From Acanthamoeba sp. SK_2022b (Eukaryota; Discosea; Longamoebia; Acanthamoebidae), in assembly GCA_027943245.1 (NCBI GenBank), contig JANDJZ010000692.1:1-31719 (forward strand): a DNA stretch of 31,719 nucleotides. Direction: 5' to 3'. The notes beneath the pieces were generated by a model that saw only the letters and a program-made list of their open reading frames with translations, had not been told where the DNA came from and ran no database searches. Below are positions 12,372 to 21,330 of this stretch, one piece after another. Each line of letters opens with the position of its first letter. Position 1 is the stretch's first letter. The position numbers and the translations under genes are program-made.

Positions 12372-13607
12372 GCGTACAGCCAAACAACGAGGTGATCCAT
12401 GAGGGGGAGGGAGGGCACCATCCTGCACGGTATTGAGGCTGAAGTTGACGCGGCCCATGAAGTGGCGGCGGTACCACATCCACTTCCCACGGGACCTGCG
12501 CCGCCCAATGAGTTGGCCGCAGTGGTTGGCGGAGAAGGGAGATTGGGGGGGGGGGGCACGCACCAGGCAAAGAGGGTGGTGAGTGTGGCGGCGGTGGTCC
12601 AGATGAAGATGCTGTACACCGGGTAGGGAAAGCTCTGCACGCTCCCCCCCCCCGGCCCACCCGTGAGCGCATCGATCGTTGGGTGGGGGGGGAGGAGGAG
12701 GGACATACCATGAATTCCTCCACGGACGAGGGAAAGACGTCGAGTGGCACGTTGAGCATGCGGAGCTTGCCCCCGATCCGCCCCACGCCCGGCACCATCG
12801 CCTTCTCCTCCTTTCCCGCCGCCGCCGCGGGGGCCTCCCCGTCTCCCTCTTGGCCGCCGCCCCCGGCGACCGGCAGGAGGATCGCCACGCGCTCGTCCTC
12901 GCCCTTCACCGCCAGCACCAGCGGCTCGCCCTCGAGCCCGCGGGCCTGGTGGTCCTTCTTGTCGTCGTTGCCGCCGTCGTCGCCGCCGCCGGGGCTTGCA
13001 GCTCCCTTGCGCGTGCCCATCACGAGCTCCTTGAACTCCACCCACCCACGCCGCTGATCTGTGGCCATCATCATCATCAACAACGACGACGACGACGACA
13101 GGCGTTCAGCCGCGAACGAGAGGGAGAGGAGATGGGAGATGTAGGCACCGATTTCGTATCGGCGCCATTGGAAGAAGATGTAGGTGGCGGTGGTGACCAT
13201 GGTGCCCACCCCCACCCCGAGCAGCAGCACCCAGTACCCGTTCGTCACTCGCGACTTCCTGAACGCCCGATTGGCCTGTCCACCAAATCGAACACGTGTA
13301 TCCACAACACACAACACAACACAACACAACACAACACAACACAACACAACACAACACAACACAACACAACACAACACAACACAACACGAGCAAGCACAGC
13401 ACATACGTGGTGGTGGGTGAAGAAGGTGGGGTTCTCTTGAAGGACATTGGTTTGGGGGGGGGGGTAGACTGAGCGTGCCTCTCTGGTGATTTTGCTGGAG
13501 GGGGGCGGCGCGTCGGGGCTCTGCGGGAGGAACCCGCGGGCTATGCGTCCAGAAGAGGACACGCCGCCAGTTGTGTCCGTGGAGGCGGGCGGCGTGGACG
13601 ACGTCAT
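11318..13607 (-). CDS. Unrecognised membrane protein with two predicted membrane segments, 473 aa
   Basis: Ten exons (minus): 13607-13407, 13275-13149, 13058-12709, 12634-12564, 12495-12419, 12260-12188, 12096-12035, 11946-11868, 11782-11638, 11554-11318; phases agree and total 474 codons. Membrane segment 1 is YWVLLLGVGVGTMVTTATYI (about 79-98). Segment 2 is YPVYSIFIWTTAATLTTLFA (about 229-248). Between them lies a Gly/Ala-rich acidic loop with FKELVMGTR and a beta-like stretch LVLAVKG. After segment 2 comes a soluble tail that looks conserved: KWMWYRRHFMGRVNFSLN, KFRTLFERSLYDMMFRNQAA, NWYVLNNVLNEISSTCSIGF, VRWRTYIFGLTCEKEKAVWN, then an acidic end. I do not recognise the family. The last intron-free exon makes 78 residues. 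Introns 1 and 5 consist largely of tandem repeats. Confidence 0.82.
12284..12371. repeat. (CGACCA)n hexanucleotide array in intron 5 of the two-segment membrane protein
   Basis: About 14 units of CGACCA fill intron 12261-12418 (sense TGGTCG). Confidence 0.96.
13303..13387. repeat. (ACACA)n pentanucleotide array in intron 1 of the two-segment membrane protein
   Basis: About 17 units of the five-base unit AACAC lie in intron 13276-13406 (sense TTGTG). Confidence 0.96.
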
Positions 13608-13994
13608 GGTCCGTCGCGACGAAGCGGCACCTTGACCTCCACCATCACCGCCTCTGGCGGGGGCGGGGAGGTGGCAGAGGCGAGTGGCGAGAGCTCCAGG
13701 CCGAGAGGCGGAGGTGGTGGAGGTGGTCAAGGTGCGGACGGCCGGCGGCACCGCAGAATATGCCAGGCAGCTCCGCGAAGAGGGGGGACACCGGCGTGCC
13801 CACGCTGCGGTCGTGCTCACGCGGCGCCACATGACTCGGCAGCAACAAAGGTTCAAGGTAGGCGCTTGTGTGACCAACAAAAATAATATATATTATTTTC
13901 GTGGGAAACCCAAGCCGTTCTTTCTTCTCAAAAGAGGGGGGGGGGGGGTGGCGACGGTCATCGGAGACCGTGCGACGCGCGTGTAGGGCTGCGT

Positions 13995-15034
13995 TCAGAG
14001 GGTGTAGCGCTCAACGAGGAAGGCGCGCAGCTTGGCGTAGGCGTCCTCCAGGTTGTCGTTGATGAGGACAAAGTCCCAGAAGCCCTCCTGGTCCCGGTGG
14101 GCCATCTCCTTCTTCGCCGTCTCGAGCCTGCCGACGCGTTCGTTCGTTCGCTCGCACGCGTGAGCCAAGTCACAGTGGGAAGGGGGGAGGGGGGAGGGGG
14201 ATGGGGGGGGCCTCTACCTCTGCTGCATGGCCTCCTCCTCGGTGTCGCCCCTCGAGCGCAGGCGCCTCTCGAGCTCCTCCATGGAGGGAGGGCTGACGAA
14301 GATGTAGTAGGGGTTGAGGTGGGTCTGCTTCACCAGCAGCACGCCCTGCAGATCGATGTCGAGCAGGCACACCTGTGCGTGCCCCCCCCCAAACGTTTCC
14401 CCGCCATCGCCAGTCAATCGACCGAGCGCGGGCGAGAGGGCACGGGAGGAGGAGGAGGAGGAGGAGGAAGAAGAAGAAGAGGAGGACCTTGCCGGCGTCG
14501 ACCACATCCTGGACGGCCTTGATGCTGGTGCCGTACATGTTGCCCGAGTAGACGGCGTTCTCGATGAACTTGCCCTCGGCGATCTCCTTCTCCATGACCT
14601 CGCTGCACCACCACCACCATCACCTCCAAGGGTGAGCGAAGAGGACCACAATAGGGCACGGGGGCATCGCCCTCGTCATCGTCCTCGTCGTCGCCATTGG
14701 CAAGTGGAGGAGGCACGAACCGCTCCACGAAGTGGTAGTTCACGCCGTCGACCTCGCTCGGCCTGATCTTGCGCGTGGTGTGCGACACCGAGAACCCTTT
14801 GGCGAGGTGTCGCGAAGGCACGCCACATACGGGAATTGAGGAATGAGAAAGAGAAAGAGAAGAAGGAAAGATTAACAAGATGGTGGAACTAGATCGGATT
14901 TTTTTTTTTTTTTAAGTTTGCTGATGGAACGTACCAAATGCTGAAGGAAATTCGGTCATCAGCTTCTTGATGAGGGTCGACTTGCCAGCACCCGAAGGAC
15001 CGGCGAACACAACGGGACGAACGCGAGCCAGCAT
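13995..15034 (-). CDS. GUK1: Guanylate kinase (GMP kinase), 192 aa
   Basis: Five exons (minus): 15034-14935, 14796-14721, 14602-14488, 14372-14218, 14127-13995; 193 codons including stop. It phosphorylates GMP to GDP with ATP in the cytosol. Visible signatures: P-loop [10 protein letters not shown] at residue 12, the GMP-binding segment [69 protein letters not shown] with the Arg-rich lid RSRGDTEEE, and the C-terminal FDVVLIND-type motif seen as [15 protein letters not shown]. Length equals that of the usual eukaryotic single-domain enzyme, so it is not a MAGUK fragment. Intron 1 holds a T-run (A-run in the sense strand). Confidence 0.96.
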
Positions 15035-15395
15035 TGCAGATGAAGAAGAGAAAAGAAGACAAAGAAAATATTTTATTTTTACGGAGAAATAAAAACAAAA
15101 ATGTTGATAGAATCACGGCTTTTTTCAGGTTGCACTGAAATCAGAATTTAAGTCAAGAATGTTCAACGGCAGCTTCGCACCATAGCTACCAACTCCGGTA
15201 TTTCCCGACCAATTGAAATTCGTATCAGGATATCCGTATCACCAATCGTAAATCGAATACGTCGGAATGCGACAGAGAAGGATCGTACGGCGACAAAATT
15301 GGGGTCGCCATTTAGCACCGCGATCGCCGCAACAGCAGTAGGACCAAAACCCACCCAAGTTCGAGAACCTTATCTCTCTGAGCATCTGACGCACC
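15035..15395. other. Divergent promoter region, guanylate kinase / 388-aa gene
   Basis: It is AT-rich next to the kinase start (15057-15110) and mixed elsewhere. I see no clear TATA element and no additional gene. Confidence 0.5.
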
Positions 15396-15777
15396 ATGAG
15401 CACCACTACCACTGCCATGAAGCTTGGAGGCGCCGTCACATTCAAGGCCGAGAAGGGCCTCAACCCGGAAACTCTGCAGCAGGTAACAACATCAAGATTA
15501 GTGCACGTGCACCGAGCTGGTGATGCATGGCCATGTCAATCTCACATGGTGTGGCGCCGCTGAACTGGGGTTGTTGTCGTTGTCGTTGATCAGACGTTCG
15601 AGCAGTTTGGCCCCGTCAAGCGCGTGCTGGTCGAGACCAAAGCGACCGCAGTGGCTTGGGAGCGAAAGGCGCCCGCGGGCGCCCCTGGCACCTACCCTGA
15701 AGTGGCCGTAGACATAAGTACGCCCCGATCCTGAAATAGCAATCGTAATATAGCTGTTTTAATTTCATTTTTTAAGC

Positions 15778-15809
<32 letters not shown>

Positions 15810-17115
15810 ATGGCGTGCTGATGGCGTGGTGTGTTGGACCAATTGGTGGGGTGTGGAATGCAATGCAACAGCCGGTAACCTGCCGGTCGAGGTGGCCGTC
15901 ATCGGTTCGTTCGCGCCGGGCGAGGGCGAGCGCTTCTACCACCGTTCGGTGGCACTCCAGGCCCAGCACCTCACCTTCGTCGACGAGTACAACGAGGTGA
16001 CCCACCTGCTCCCTCGGTTCTCCTTGGTCTTATCGCGTCTCTAGATCGGGCAATTTGTGGCGGACTTGAAATTAATATCACGTTATTATTATTATTCTTA
16101 TTATTATTATTATTATTTAATTATTCTTTCTACATGTGGAATGTAGTGGGTTTTGGGCGTCGAGGTCTGATGTTCCCTCTCACCCACCCACCCGCAGGCC
16201 AGCGCCAAGATCGCCAACGCAGACTTCAGCCTGGACGACCCCACCACCATCTACACCTTCTCCGTGGGCACCAAGGACCTCGTGTTCCATCGCCACGCCG
16301 GCCACCGCGCCATCACTGGCATCACCGGTACTTTGCCGCCCCTACGCTCCCCCCCCCCGCCCGAATCCCCACCAACGTGGCCAGCGCCCTTAATCCTCAT
16401 GCGTCCGAGCGTAGGTTCGGGCGGGGCGAACCTCAAGTTCAGCGCGGCGACGCCGGAGGAGGCGGCGAACAACCCGGACATATTCGTGGAGAAGATGTTC
16501 GTCATCGAGATCCCGGCGGACACCCTGTTCATACTCCGCTTCTCCGGCACGGTGTACCACCAGTTCGGGCCGGGCACGCCCGGCAAGGACGCCTTCTTCG
16601 CCATTTCGGTGCACACCAACGAGGCCGGCGGCCTCGACGGCGAGCTGCTGGACATCGTGAAGGCGGGCAACGGCAGCATCCCGCTCCTCACCGAGCCCAT
16701 CTCGGACGCCGTGGCCGACCTGCTCGACCGCAAGACGCTCAAGAAGCTCAAGATCAAGGACCGCCAGCGCAGGACGGTGTCGGCCACGAAGCGCTACATG
16801 ACCCGCGCGCGCGACGGGGCGGCGCCCAACCCCGCGCTGGCCGGCAACCACACCGTCGCGCCCGAGGTGATCAGCCACGACGTCGCCACCATCCTGCGCG
16901 AGCAGGTGGACCAGCTCAGCGAGCGGATCGTCCACTTCAGCCTGCCCCGCCTGGCCACCATCTACAGCCCGCCGCAGGACACCTACATCATCGAGTTCGA
17001 GCACGAGCACGCCGACAGCGCCGTGGAGAAGGCCCTCTCCGCCGCCATCACCACCCCCGACGGCCTCTCCATCGCCCTCGAGCGATCGTGTCGCATCGGC
17101 GTCTCCTCGTGTTGA
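15396..17115 (+). CDS. Unrecognised protein, 388 aa, with a jelly-roll-like core
   Basis: Five exons: 15396-15482, 15594-15717, 15872-15996, 16198-16327, 16415-17115; phases agree and total 389 codons. The N-terminal half reads as beta-rich sequence (VEVAVIGSFAPGEGERF, HRSVALQAQHLTFVDE, TIYTFSVGTKDLVFHRHAGH). The middle has FVIEIPADTLFILRFSGTVY followed by HQFGP and FFAISVHTNEAGG; the arrangement of His/Glu/His and alternating hydrophobics suggests a cupin-like barrel. The last 160 residues are basic, then acidic (RRTVSATKRYMTRARDG, YIIEFEHEHADSAVEKAL). No catalytic family is recognised. Introns 2 and 3 carry an AAAAC array and TTA repeats. The ATG in GCACCATGAG is the first in the frame. Confidence 0.85.
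15776..15810 (+). repeat. (AAAAC)n short array in intron 2 of the 388-aa gene
   Basis: Five or six AAAAC units lie in intron 15718-15871. Confidence 0.9.
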
Positions 17116-17315
17116 GACCGCTCGAGCTTCTTTTGCTGCATCAATTCCACGTGTATATCATTCATCATCATCACCATCCATCAACATCAACAACATGACC
17201 ACCTTATTGCTGTATTTCTTGTTTTGCTGCCCACGAGCTGACGTCAGCAGCCACCCGTGGCCGAGAGAGGGGAGGAGGAGGGAGATGTGGTCGGGTGCAC
17301 CGCCGCACGCAGGGC
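17116..17315. other. Convergent 3' intergenic region
   Basis: These 200 bases separate the stop codons of the 388-aa gene (+) and the OST3/6 gene (-). I see no gene or element in them. Confidence 0.5.
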
Positions 17316-19141
17316 CTAGACCTTGAAGGGGTAGTAGGGGGCCTTGTGGGAGTAGAACAATCGCACCTGCACCAGCCAGCACAGCGCCACTCCGCTGAAG
17401 CACACCGCGAACAGGGGCAGCCGCAGCCACCACCGCTCTACGTTGCAAAGAAAGAAAATAAGAAAGAAAAGAAGAAACGCAGGTGGGCAGGGGGGCGTAC
17501 TGAGGTGGGGAACCCAAACGGTGAGGAGGATAAAGAGGATAGCGGGGATGAGGTTGAGCAGTACGATGACGATGCCCTCAGCACCGTACTGAGCGCGCAT
17601 CTCGCCCATGAACACCTCCGCCTGCCCCGTGTGATGGTTCATGCCGAACCACGGCATGCCATGGATGGCGTTGTAGATCGTGCCCGAGAACGTGAACGCG
17701 TACACACACTGATCGCACACGCACACGCACACGCACACGCACACGCACACGCACACGCACACGCACACGCACACGCACACGCACACGCACACGCACACGC
17801 ACACGCATCATCCATGACGCGTATCGGAAAAGACTATGAGACAGCGCCGCGTGCAGTGGGTGAGGTTGTGGTACCATGGCGCCAAAGAAGTAGATGAGGT
17901 GGTGGTTGTAGTTGCGGATGAGGGCGGGCAGCTTGTACAGGAACGCGAAGCCCGCCAGCGCGATGGCCGCGTTGTGGACGGTGGGGTTCTTCCACAGCGG
18001 CACTGGAATACTCACCTGCTCCCCACGACCACGAACACACACGGGAGAGGGAGGGGGGTGACACGGATTGCGGGTCAACAGAGATCATTGCGAGAGAGTG
18101 ACCACGAGGAGGGAGAAGTACGGGGAGGCCACTGTTGCGGGCGAGCCAATCGGCCACAACACGGGGATCGGTCAAATGCTCCATCGACTCGATCTGGTAG
18201 CTGCGCGTGTTCCCGTGAGACAGAGGACCGGACCAGGCGTCAAGCAGCACGATAAGATGTAATTCATTTATATAAATATAAATATAAAGATATTATAAAT
18301 AAAATTTAAAAGGAAAATGTCACACGCGCCGAACAACACGCAGTGGGGGGGGGGGGCGAGACGTACTGGGCAAGACTGTTGGCTTCACCGTTGGCCTGGG
18401 CGGGCAGGTAAAGCAAGACGGGGGAGTGCGAAATGCCAACCTGCACCCCCCAAGCACGTGCCATGATGAGCGCACTACGACCAAACGCGTGAAGAGGAAC
18501 AGAGAAGAGGAAAGGAAAGGAGAGATGGGAGATGGGTCATGGCAAGTTGTACGTCTTTGAAAGACTGCTGGCACTTCTCGGCGCTGAGCTCGGCAAAGAA
18601 GAGGGCCGGTGGATTCGACATGCCCTGAACCGCCTGCTTCACAGCGCCTAGCGACGTTCTCAGCATCCTGCACCCCCACGCGCGCGCGCACGCATGAAGA
18701 GAGAGAGAGAGAGAAAGTTGAGAGTGCGTGAAGCAGGGAGAGAGGGGCCAGGAAGCGCACTTGCACGCAGGGTTGTTGGGGGCGGAGAAGAAGAGGACGA
18801 GGCCGTAGCGGCGCTCCGGGGCCTCGGACACAAAGCGGCGGAAGGACCTGTCCGAAAACTGAAGGAGCTCGGTGTCCGCCACCTTGGCCGAGTGCCTACG
18901 CAACAGCTCCGCTTTGTCTGTCTCAGACCCTGGGCCATTTGCCTTCACCACCACGACACACAACACGTGAGACAATACAAAAATTAAATAACAAAATAAA
19001 ATAAAAATGGCAAAAAAGGGGTAAGAAAGGGCAAGCTTTCTTTCCCGACACTCTTGTCACACTGGTGGGGGCAGGCACCTTTACGAGACAGAAGGCGCAG
19101 AGTAGAAGGAAACAGAGGGCCCAACTTGGAGTGCGCGACAT
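17316..19141 (-). CDS. MAGT1: Oligosaccharyltransferase subunit OST3/OST6 (MAGT1/TUSC3 family), 327 aa
   Basis: Eight exons (minus): 19141-19079, 18942-18761, 18667-18553, 18440-18367, 18200-18122, 18015-17875, 17708-17501, 17437-17316; 328 codons. Subunit of the ER N-glycosylation complex; the lumenal thioredoxin-like domain binds client cysteines in family members. Residues 1-21 form a signal peptide. The lumenal domain (about 22-185) includes YGLVLFFSAPNNPACKM and PPALFFAEL. Four membrane segments follow, including AAIALAGFAFLYK, YAFTFSGTIYNAIHGMPWFG (the family SGxxYNxIxGxP motif), VIVLLNLIPAILFILLTVWV and FAVCFSGVALCWLVQVRLFY. The redox motif is reduced to NPAC, with only the second Cys kept. 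Exon 2 uses an AAG acceptor. Length matches the family (about 330 aa). Confidence 0.94.
17713..17807. repeat. (CGCACA)n hexanucleotide array in OST3/6 intron 6
   Basis: About 15 units lie in intron 17709-17874. In the sense strand (TGTGCG) they end at the acceptor GATCAG. Confidence 0.96.
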
Positions 19142-19603
19142 GTGAGCAGATGGGACAGATCGATCGCGTCAGCGGCAGATCTGAAGCTGCAAAAGAAATA
19201 GAGTTTTTCCTCATTTCTCGCAGGGTTGGAATGCTCGGAATGGAGAAAGATTTGGTCCAATATTTTCGCGATTTCGTGGTGCATGGTAACCAATGGCGTT
19301 GCAGGTCTATCCAATCCGGTTGGTCTGTCGTCCGTCGTCGGGCATACCGGAGAGCGTCCACCAAGGACACGGATGGCGGCGGGGGATAGGCTGGCGTCGG
19401 CCAATGAACTGTAAAAACCCGAGGTTAGGACAACAGAAACGGAGAGAAAAGGGTTTTCAAGGCCGAATGAGAAGAATGGCTGCAATGAGGGGCGAAAATA
19501 TATAAAGCGCCCTGGGTCGAGTCTGTCCATTCAGCTGCACCAGCACACCCAAACCAAAGCACTCTCCCCCTTCTTCCTTCGCACCCACCACATCAAAACA
19601 AAC
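19142..19603. other. Divergent promoter region, OST3/6 and profilin
   Basis: 462 bases between two start codons. The profilin side holds the TATA box listed separately. The first third next to 19142 may be 5' UTR of the OST gene. No further gene is seen. Confidence 0.5.
19499..19506 (+). promoter_or_regulatory. TATA box of the profilin gene
   Basis: TATATAAA followed by GCGC lies about 100 bases before the profilin ATG. A pyrimidine-rich stretch and CACCACATCAAAACAAAC lead into the start. It is the clearest TATA element in the window, in keeping with a highly expressed gene. Confidence 0.7.
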
Positions 19604-19984
19604 ATGTCCTGGCAGACGTACGTCGACACCAACCTCGTGGGCACTGGCGCCGTCACTCAGGCCGCCATCCTCGGCCTCGACGGTAACACCTGGGCCACCT
19701 CTGCTGGCTTCGCCGTGACCCCCGCCCAGGGCGCTGCTCTGTCCAGCGCCTTCAAGGACGCCACGGCTTTCCGCTCCAACGGTTTCGAGCTCGCCGGCGT
19801 GCGCTACGTCACCATCCGGGCTGACGACCGCTCTGTCTACGGTAAGAAGGGCTCGGCTGGTGTCATCACCGTCAAGACTGGCCAGTCCATCCTCGTGGGC
19901 GTCTACAACGAAAAGATTCAGCCTGGTACCGCCGCCAACGTCGTCGAGAAGCTCGCCGACTACCTCATCGGCCAGGGCTTCTAA
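19604..19984 (+). CDS. Profilin, 126 aa, intronless
   Basis: Small actin-monomer and poly-proline binding protein that promotes ADP/ATP exchange on actin and feeds formin-driven assembly. The first 43 residues and the last 32 read as the known Acanthamoeba profilins (start MSWQTYVDTNLVGTGAVTQA; end ANVVEKLADYLIGQGF). The middle differs from the isoforms I remember, for example GAALSSAFKDATAFRSNGFE and LAGVRYVTIRADDRSVYGKK. It could be a further isoform or an orthologue from another Acanthamoeba species. Codon use is strongly biased to C-ending codons, as expected for a highly expressed gene. It is the strongest marker of the organism here. Confidence 0.98.
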   Translation: MSWQTYVDTNLVGTGAVTQAAILGLDGNTWATSAGFAVTPAQGAALSSAFKDATAFRSNGFELAGVRYVTIRADDRSVYGKKGSAGVITVKTGQSILVGVYNEKIQPGTAANVVEKLADYLIGQGF

Positions 19985-20208
19985 GCAAGCTCCTCTCGCT
20001 GTTGTTGCTCCTACCTACCCCACCTGCTCCTTGTACCTTCAACCATTCCCTCACGCACTACAGGCCAACCTTCTTCTTCGCCGCCCTCCGCCTCTACGCT
20101 CCCTGGTTCTCTCCTGGCCTCACTTCGCCTACGCGCGTAGCGCGGCCAGGATTGAGGACTGAGAGCGAAGAGAAAGGGCGGCGAAGTGTGGGTATCGCCC
20201 TTGTTAAA

Positions 20209-20214
20209 AATAAA
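20209..20214 (+). terminator. Polyadenylation signal AATAAA, profilin mRNA
   Basis: AATAAA lies 225 bases after the profilin stop, within TTAAAAATAAACAC, before the next gene begins. The reading as the profilin 3' end is an inference from position. Confidence 0.5.
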
Positions 20215-20355
20215 CACAACCTAAGCTGTACTTGACTTGTGGCCCGTTCCTCTTGCTTCAGCTTGTTCTCTTGCTCTCTGGGTGGGAGGAAATGGACAGG
20301 GAAAAGATGTGGAAATTGATCATTTTATTCCACCAAACCTCAATCCTTGCGTACA

Positions 20356-21218
20356 ATGCAAAGGAGGAGCTCCTCCTTTCTTTTCGTCAACGCACGCAAC
20401 GCCTTCTCCGTAGTGCCCAGGCATAGATGGAGCGTACCTGCGTCCTGCCTTCTCCAACACCCCCCCTTTCTTTCATCGGCCGCCAGTGCTTCGAATCCTG
20501 TGTCCTTCCGGCCTTCCGGGCGCCGCTTGCAACCCTACGCTAGTGCAGCCACTAAATCGAGCGGCAAGGAAATCGATGATGGGAAGCAGGAAGAACTGTG
20601 GATCGATCCACCACACATCGCTGCCGCAAAGGAGCGGTTGCGAACCTTTGAGAAAGAGGACCACTACACCGTGCTTGGCGTAGCTCCCGACGCGGACAGC
20701 GACAGCATCATAACGGCCTACAACGAACGTGGCGCCGCCTTGGCTGCCATGCCCGACTTCCGCACAAACGCCGAGCTCAAGGCCCAATTGCAGCGGCTCA
20801 AGCAGGCCACCGAGGTGAGTGGTGGTTGTCGTCGTCGTGGTGGTTGCGCCTGGCCTTGCTGCCGCCTTTGGCTAACGCAGCAGTCCTCCCCCTCGCACAG
20901 GTGTTGCTCGATCCCCAACAGCGGCTCGAGTTTGACGCGCAGCGACGTTCAGTGAACGAGGCGCTACGTCGGCTGGAGGTGGACCCCAACTGGGCGCGGG
21001 GCAAGCAGAAGATGGTCACGGTGGGCCGGAAGTTCCTCTTCACGAAGCAGCTGTGGGCCTTTGGCGTGTTCCTGGCGATGATGGGCGCCTTCACGTACAT
21101 CGCCATCGATCTCACGCGACGGAGAGAGGAGCAGCTCAAGCTCCACGACCGTTCTGCGACGACGCGCAACCCTACAGCAGACCGAAGCAACCCCGACACT
21201 AAAGGCGTGACACGATGA
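20356..21218 (+). CDS. J-like (DnaJ-related) membrane protein lacking HPD, probably mitochondrial, 258 aa
   Basis: Two exons: 20356-20814 and 20901-21218, phase 0. Residues 1 to about 70 are rich in Arg, Ser and Ala with almost no acidic residues, as in a mitochondrial presequence (MQRRSSSFLFVNARNAF). Residues about 102-168 follow the J-domain pattern: DHYTVLGVAPDADSDSIITA, then QRLKQATEVLLDPQQRLEFD. The loop where HPD should stand reads RGAALAAMPDF, so it cannot stimulate Hsp70 in the usual way. A membrane segment (LWAFGVFLAMMGAFTYIAI, 204-222) follows, with a basic tail. It may be a J-like regulator of import or assembly; no closer assignment is supported. The ORF opens at a TTG nine bases earlier, but ATG 20356 is taken. 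Confidence 0.82.
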
Positions 21219-21330
21219 TTTGGGGGAAACGCGAACACGGTCGCACGCGCCCTGTTCGTCCATGGCAAAGTCTTTGCGCCACACCTGGGTTGTTCTTATT
21301 GGTCGTTGTAAGACGTCCCCTTTGCCGCCG

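Noticed and set aside
12031..13404. 457-codon minus-strand ORF read as one exon
   Set aside because: It runs through repeats and introns. The spliced model with ten phase-consistent exons uses only parts of it.
17295..17897. Plus-strand ORF with Ala-His repeats
   Set aside because: It is antisense to OST3/6 exons and to the hexamer array in its intron.
20478..20492. CTTCGAATCCTG as a tRNA T-loop
   Set aside because: It is in the coding part of the J-like gene, with no matching stems.
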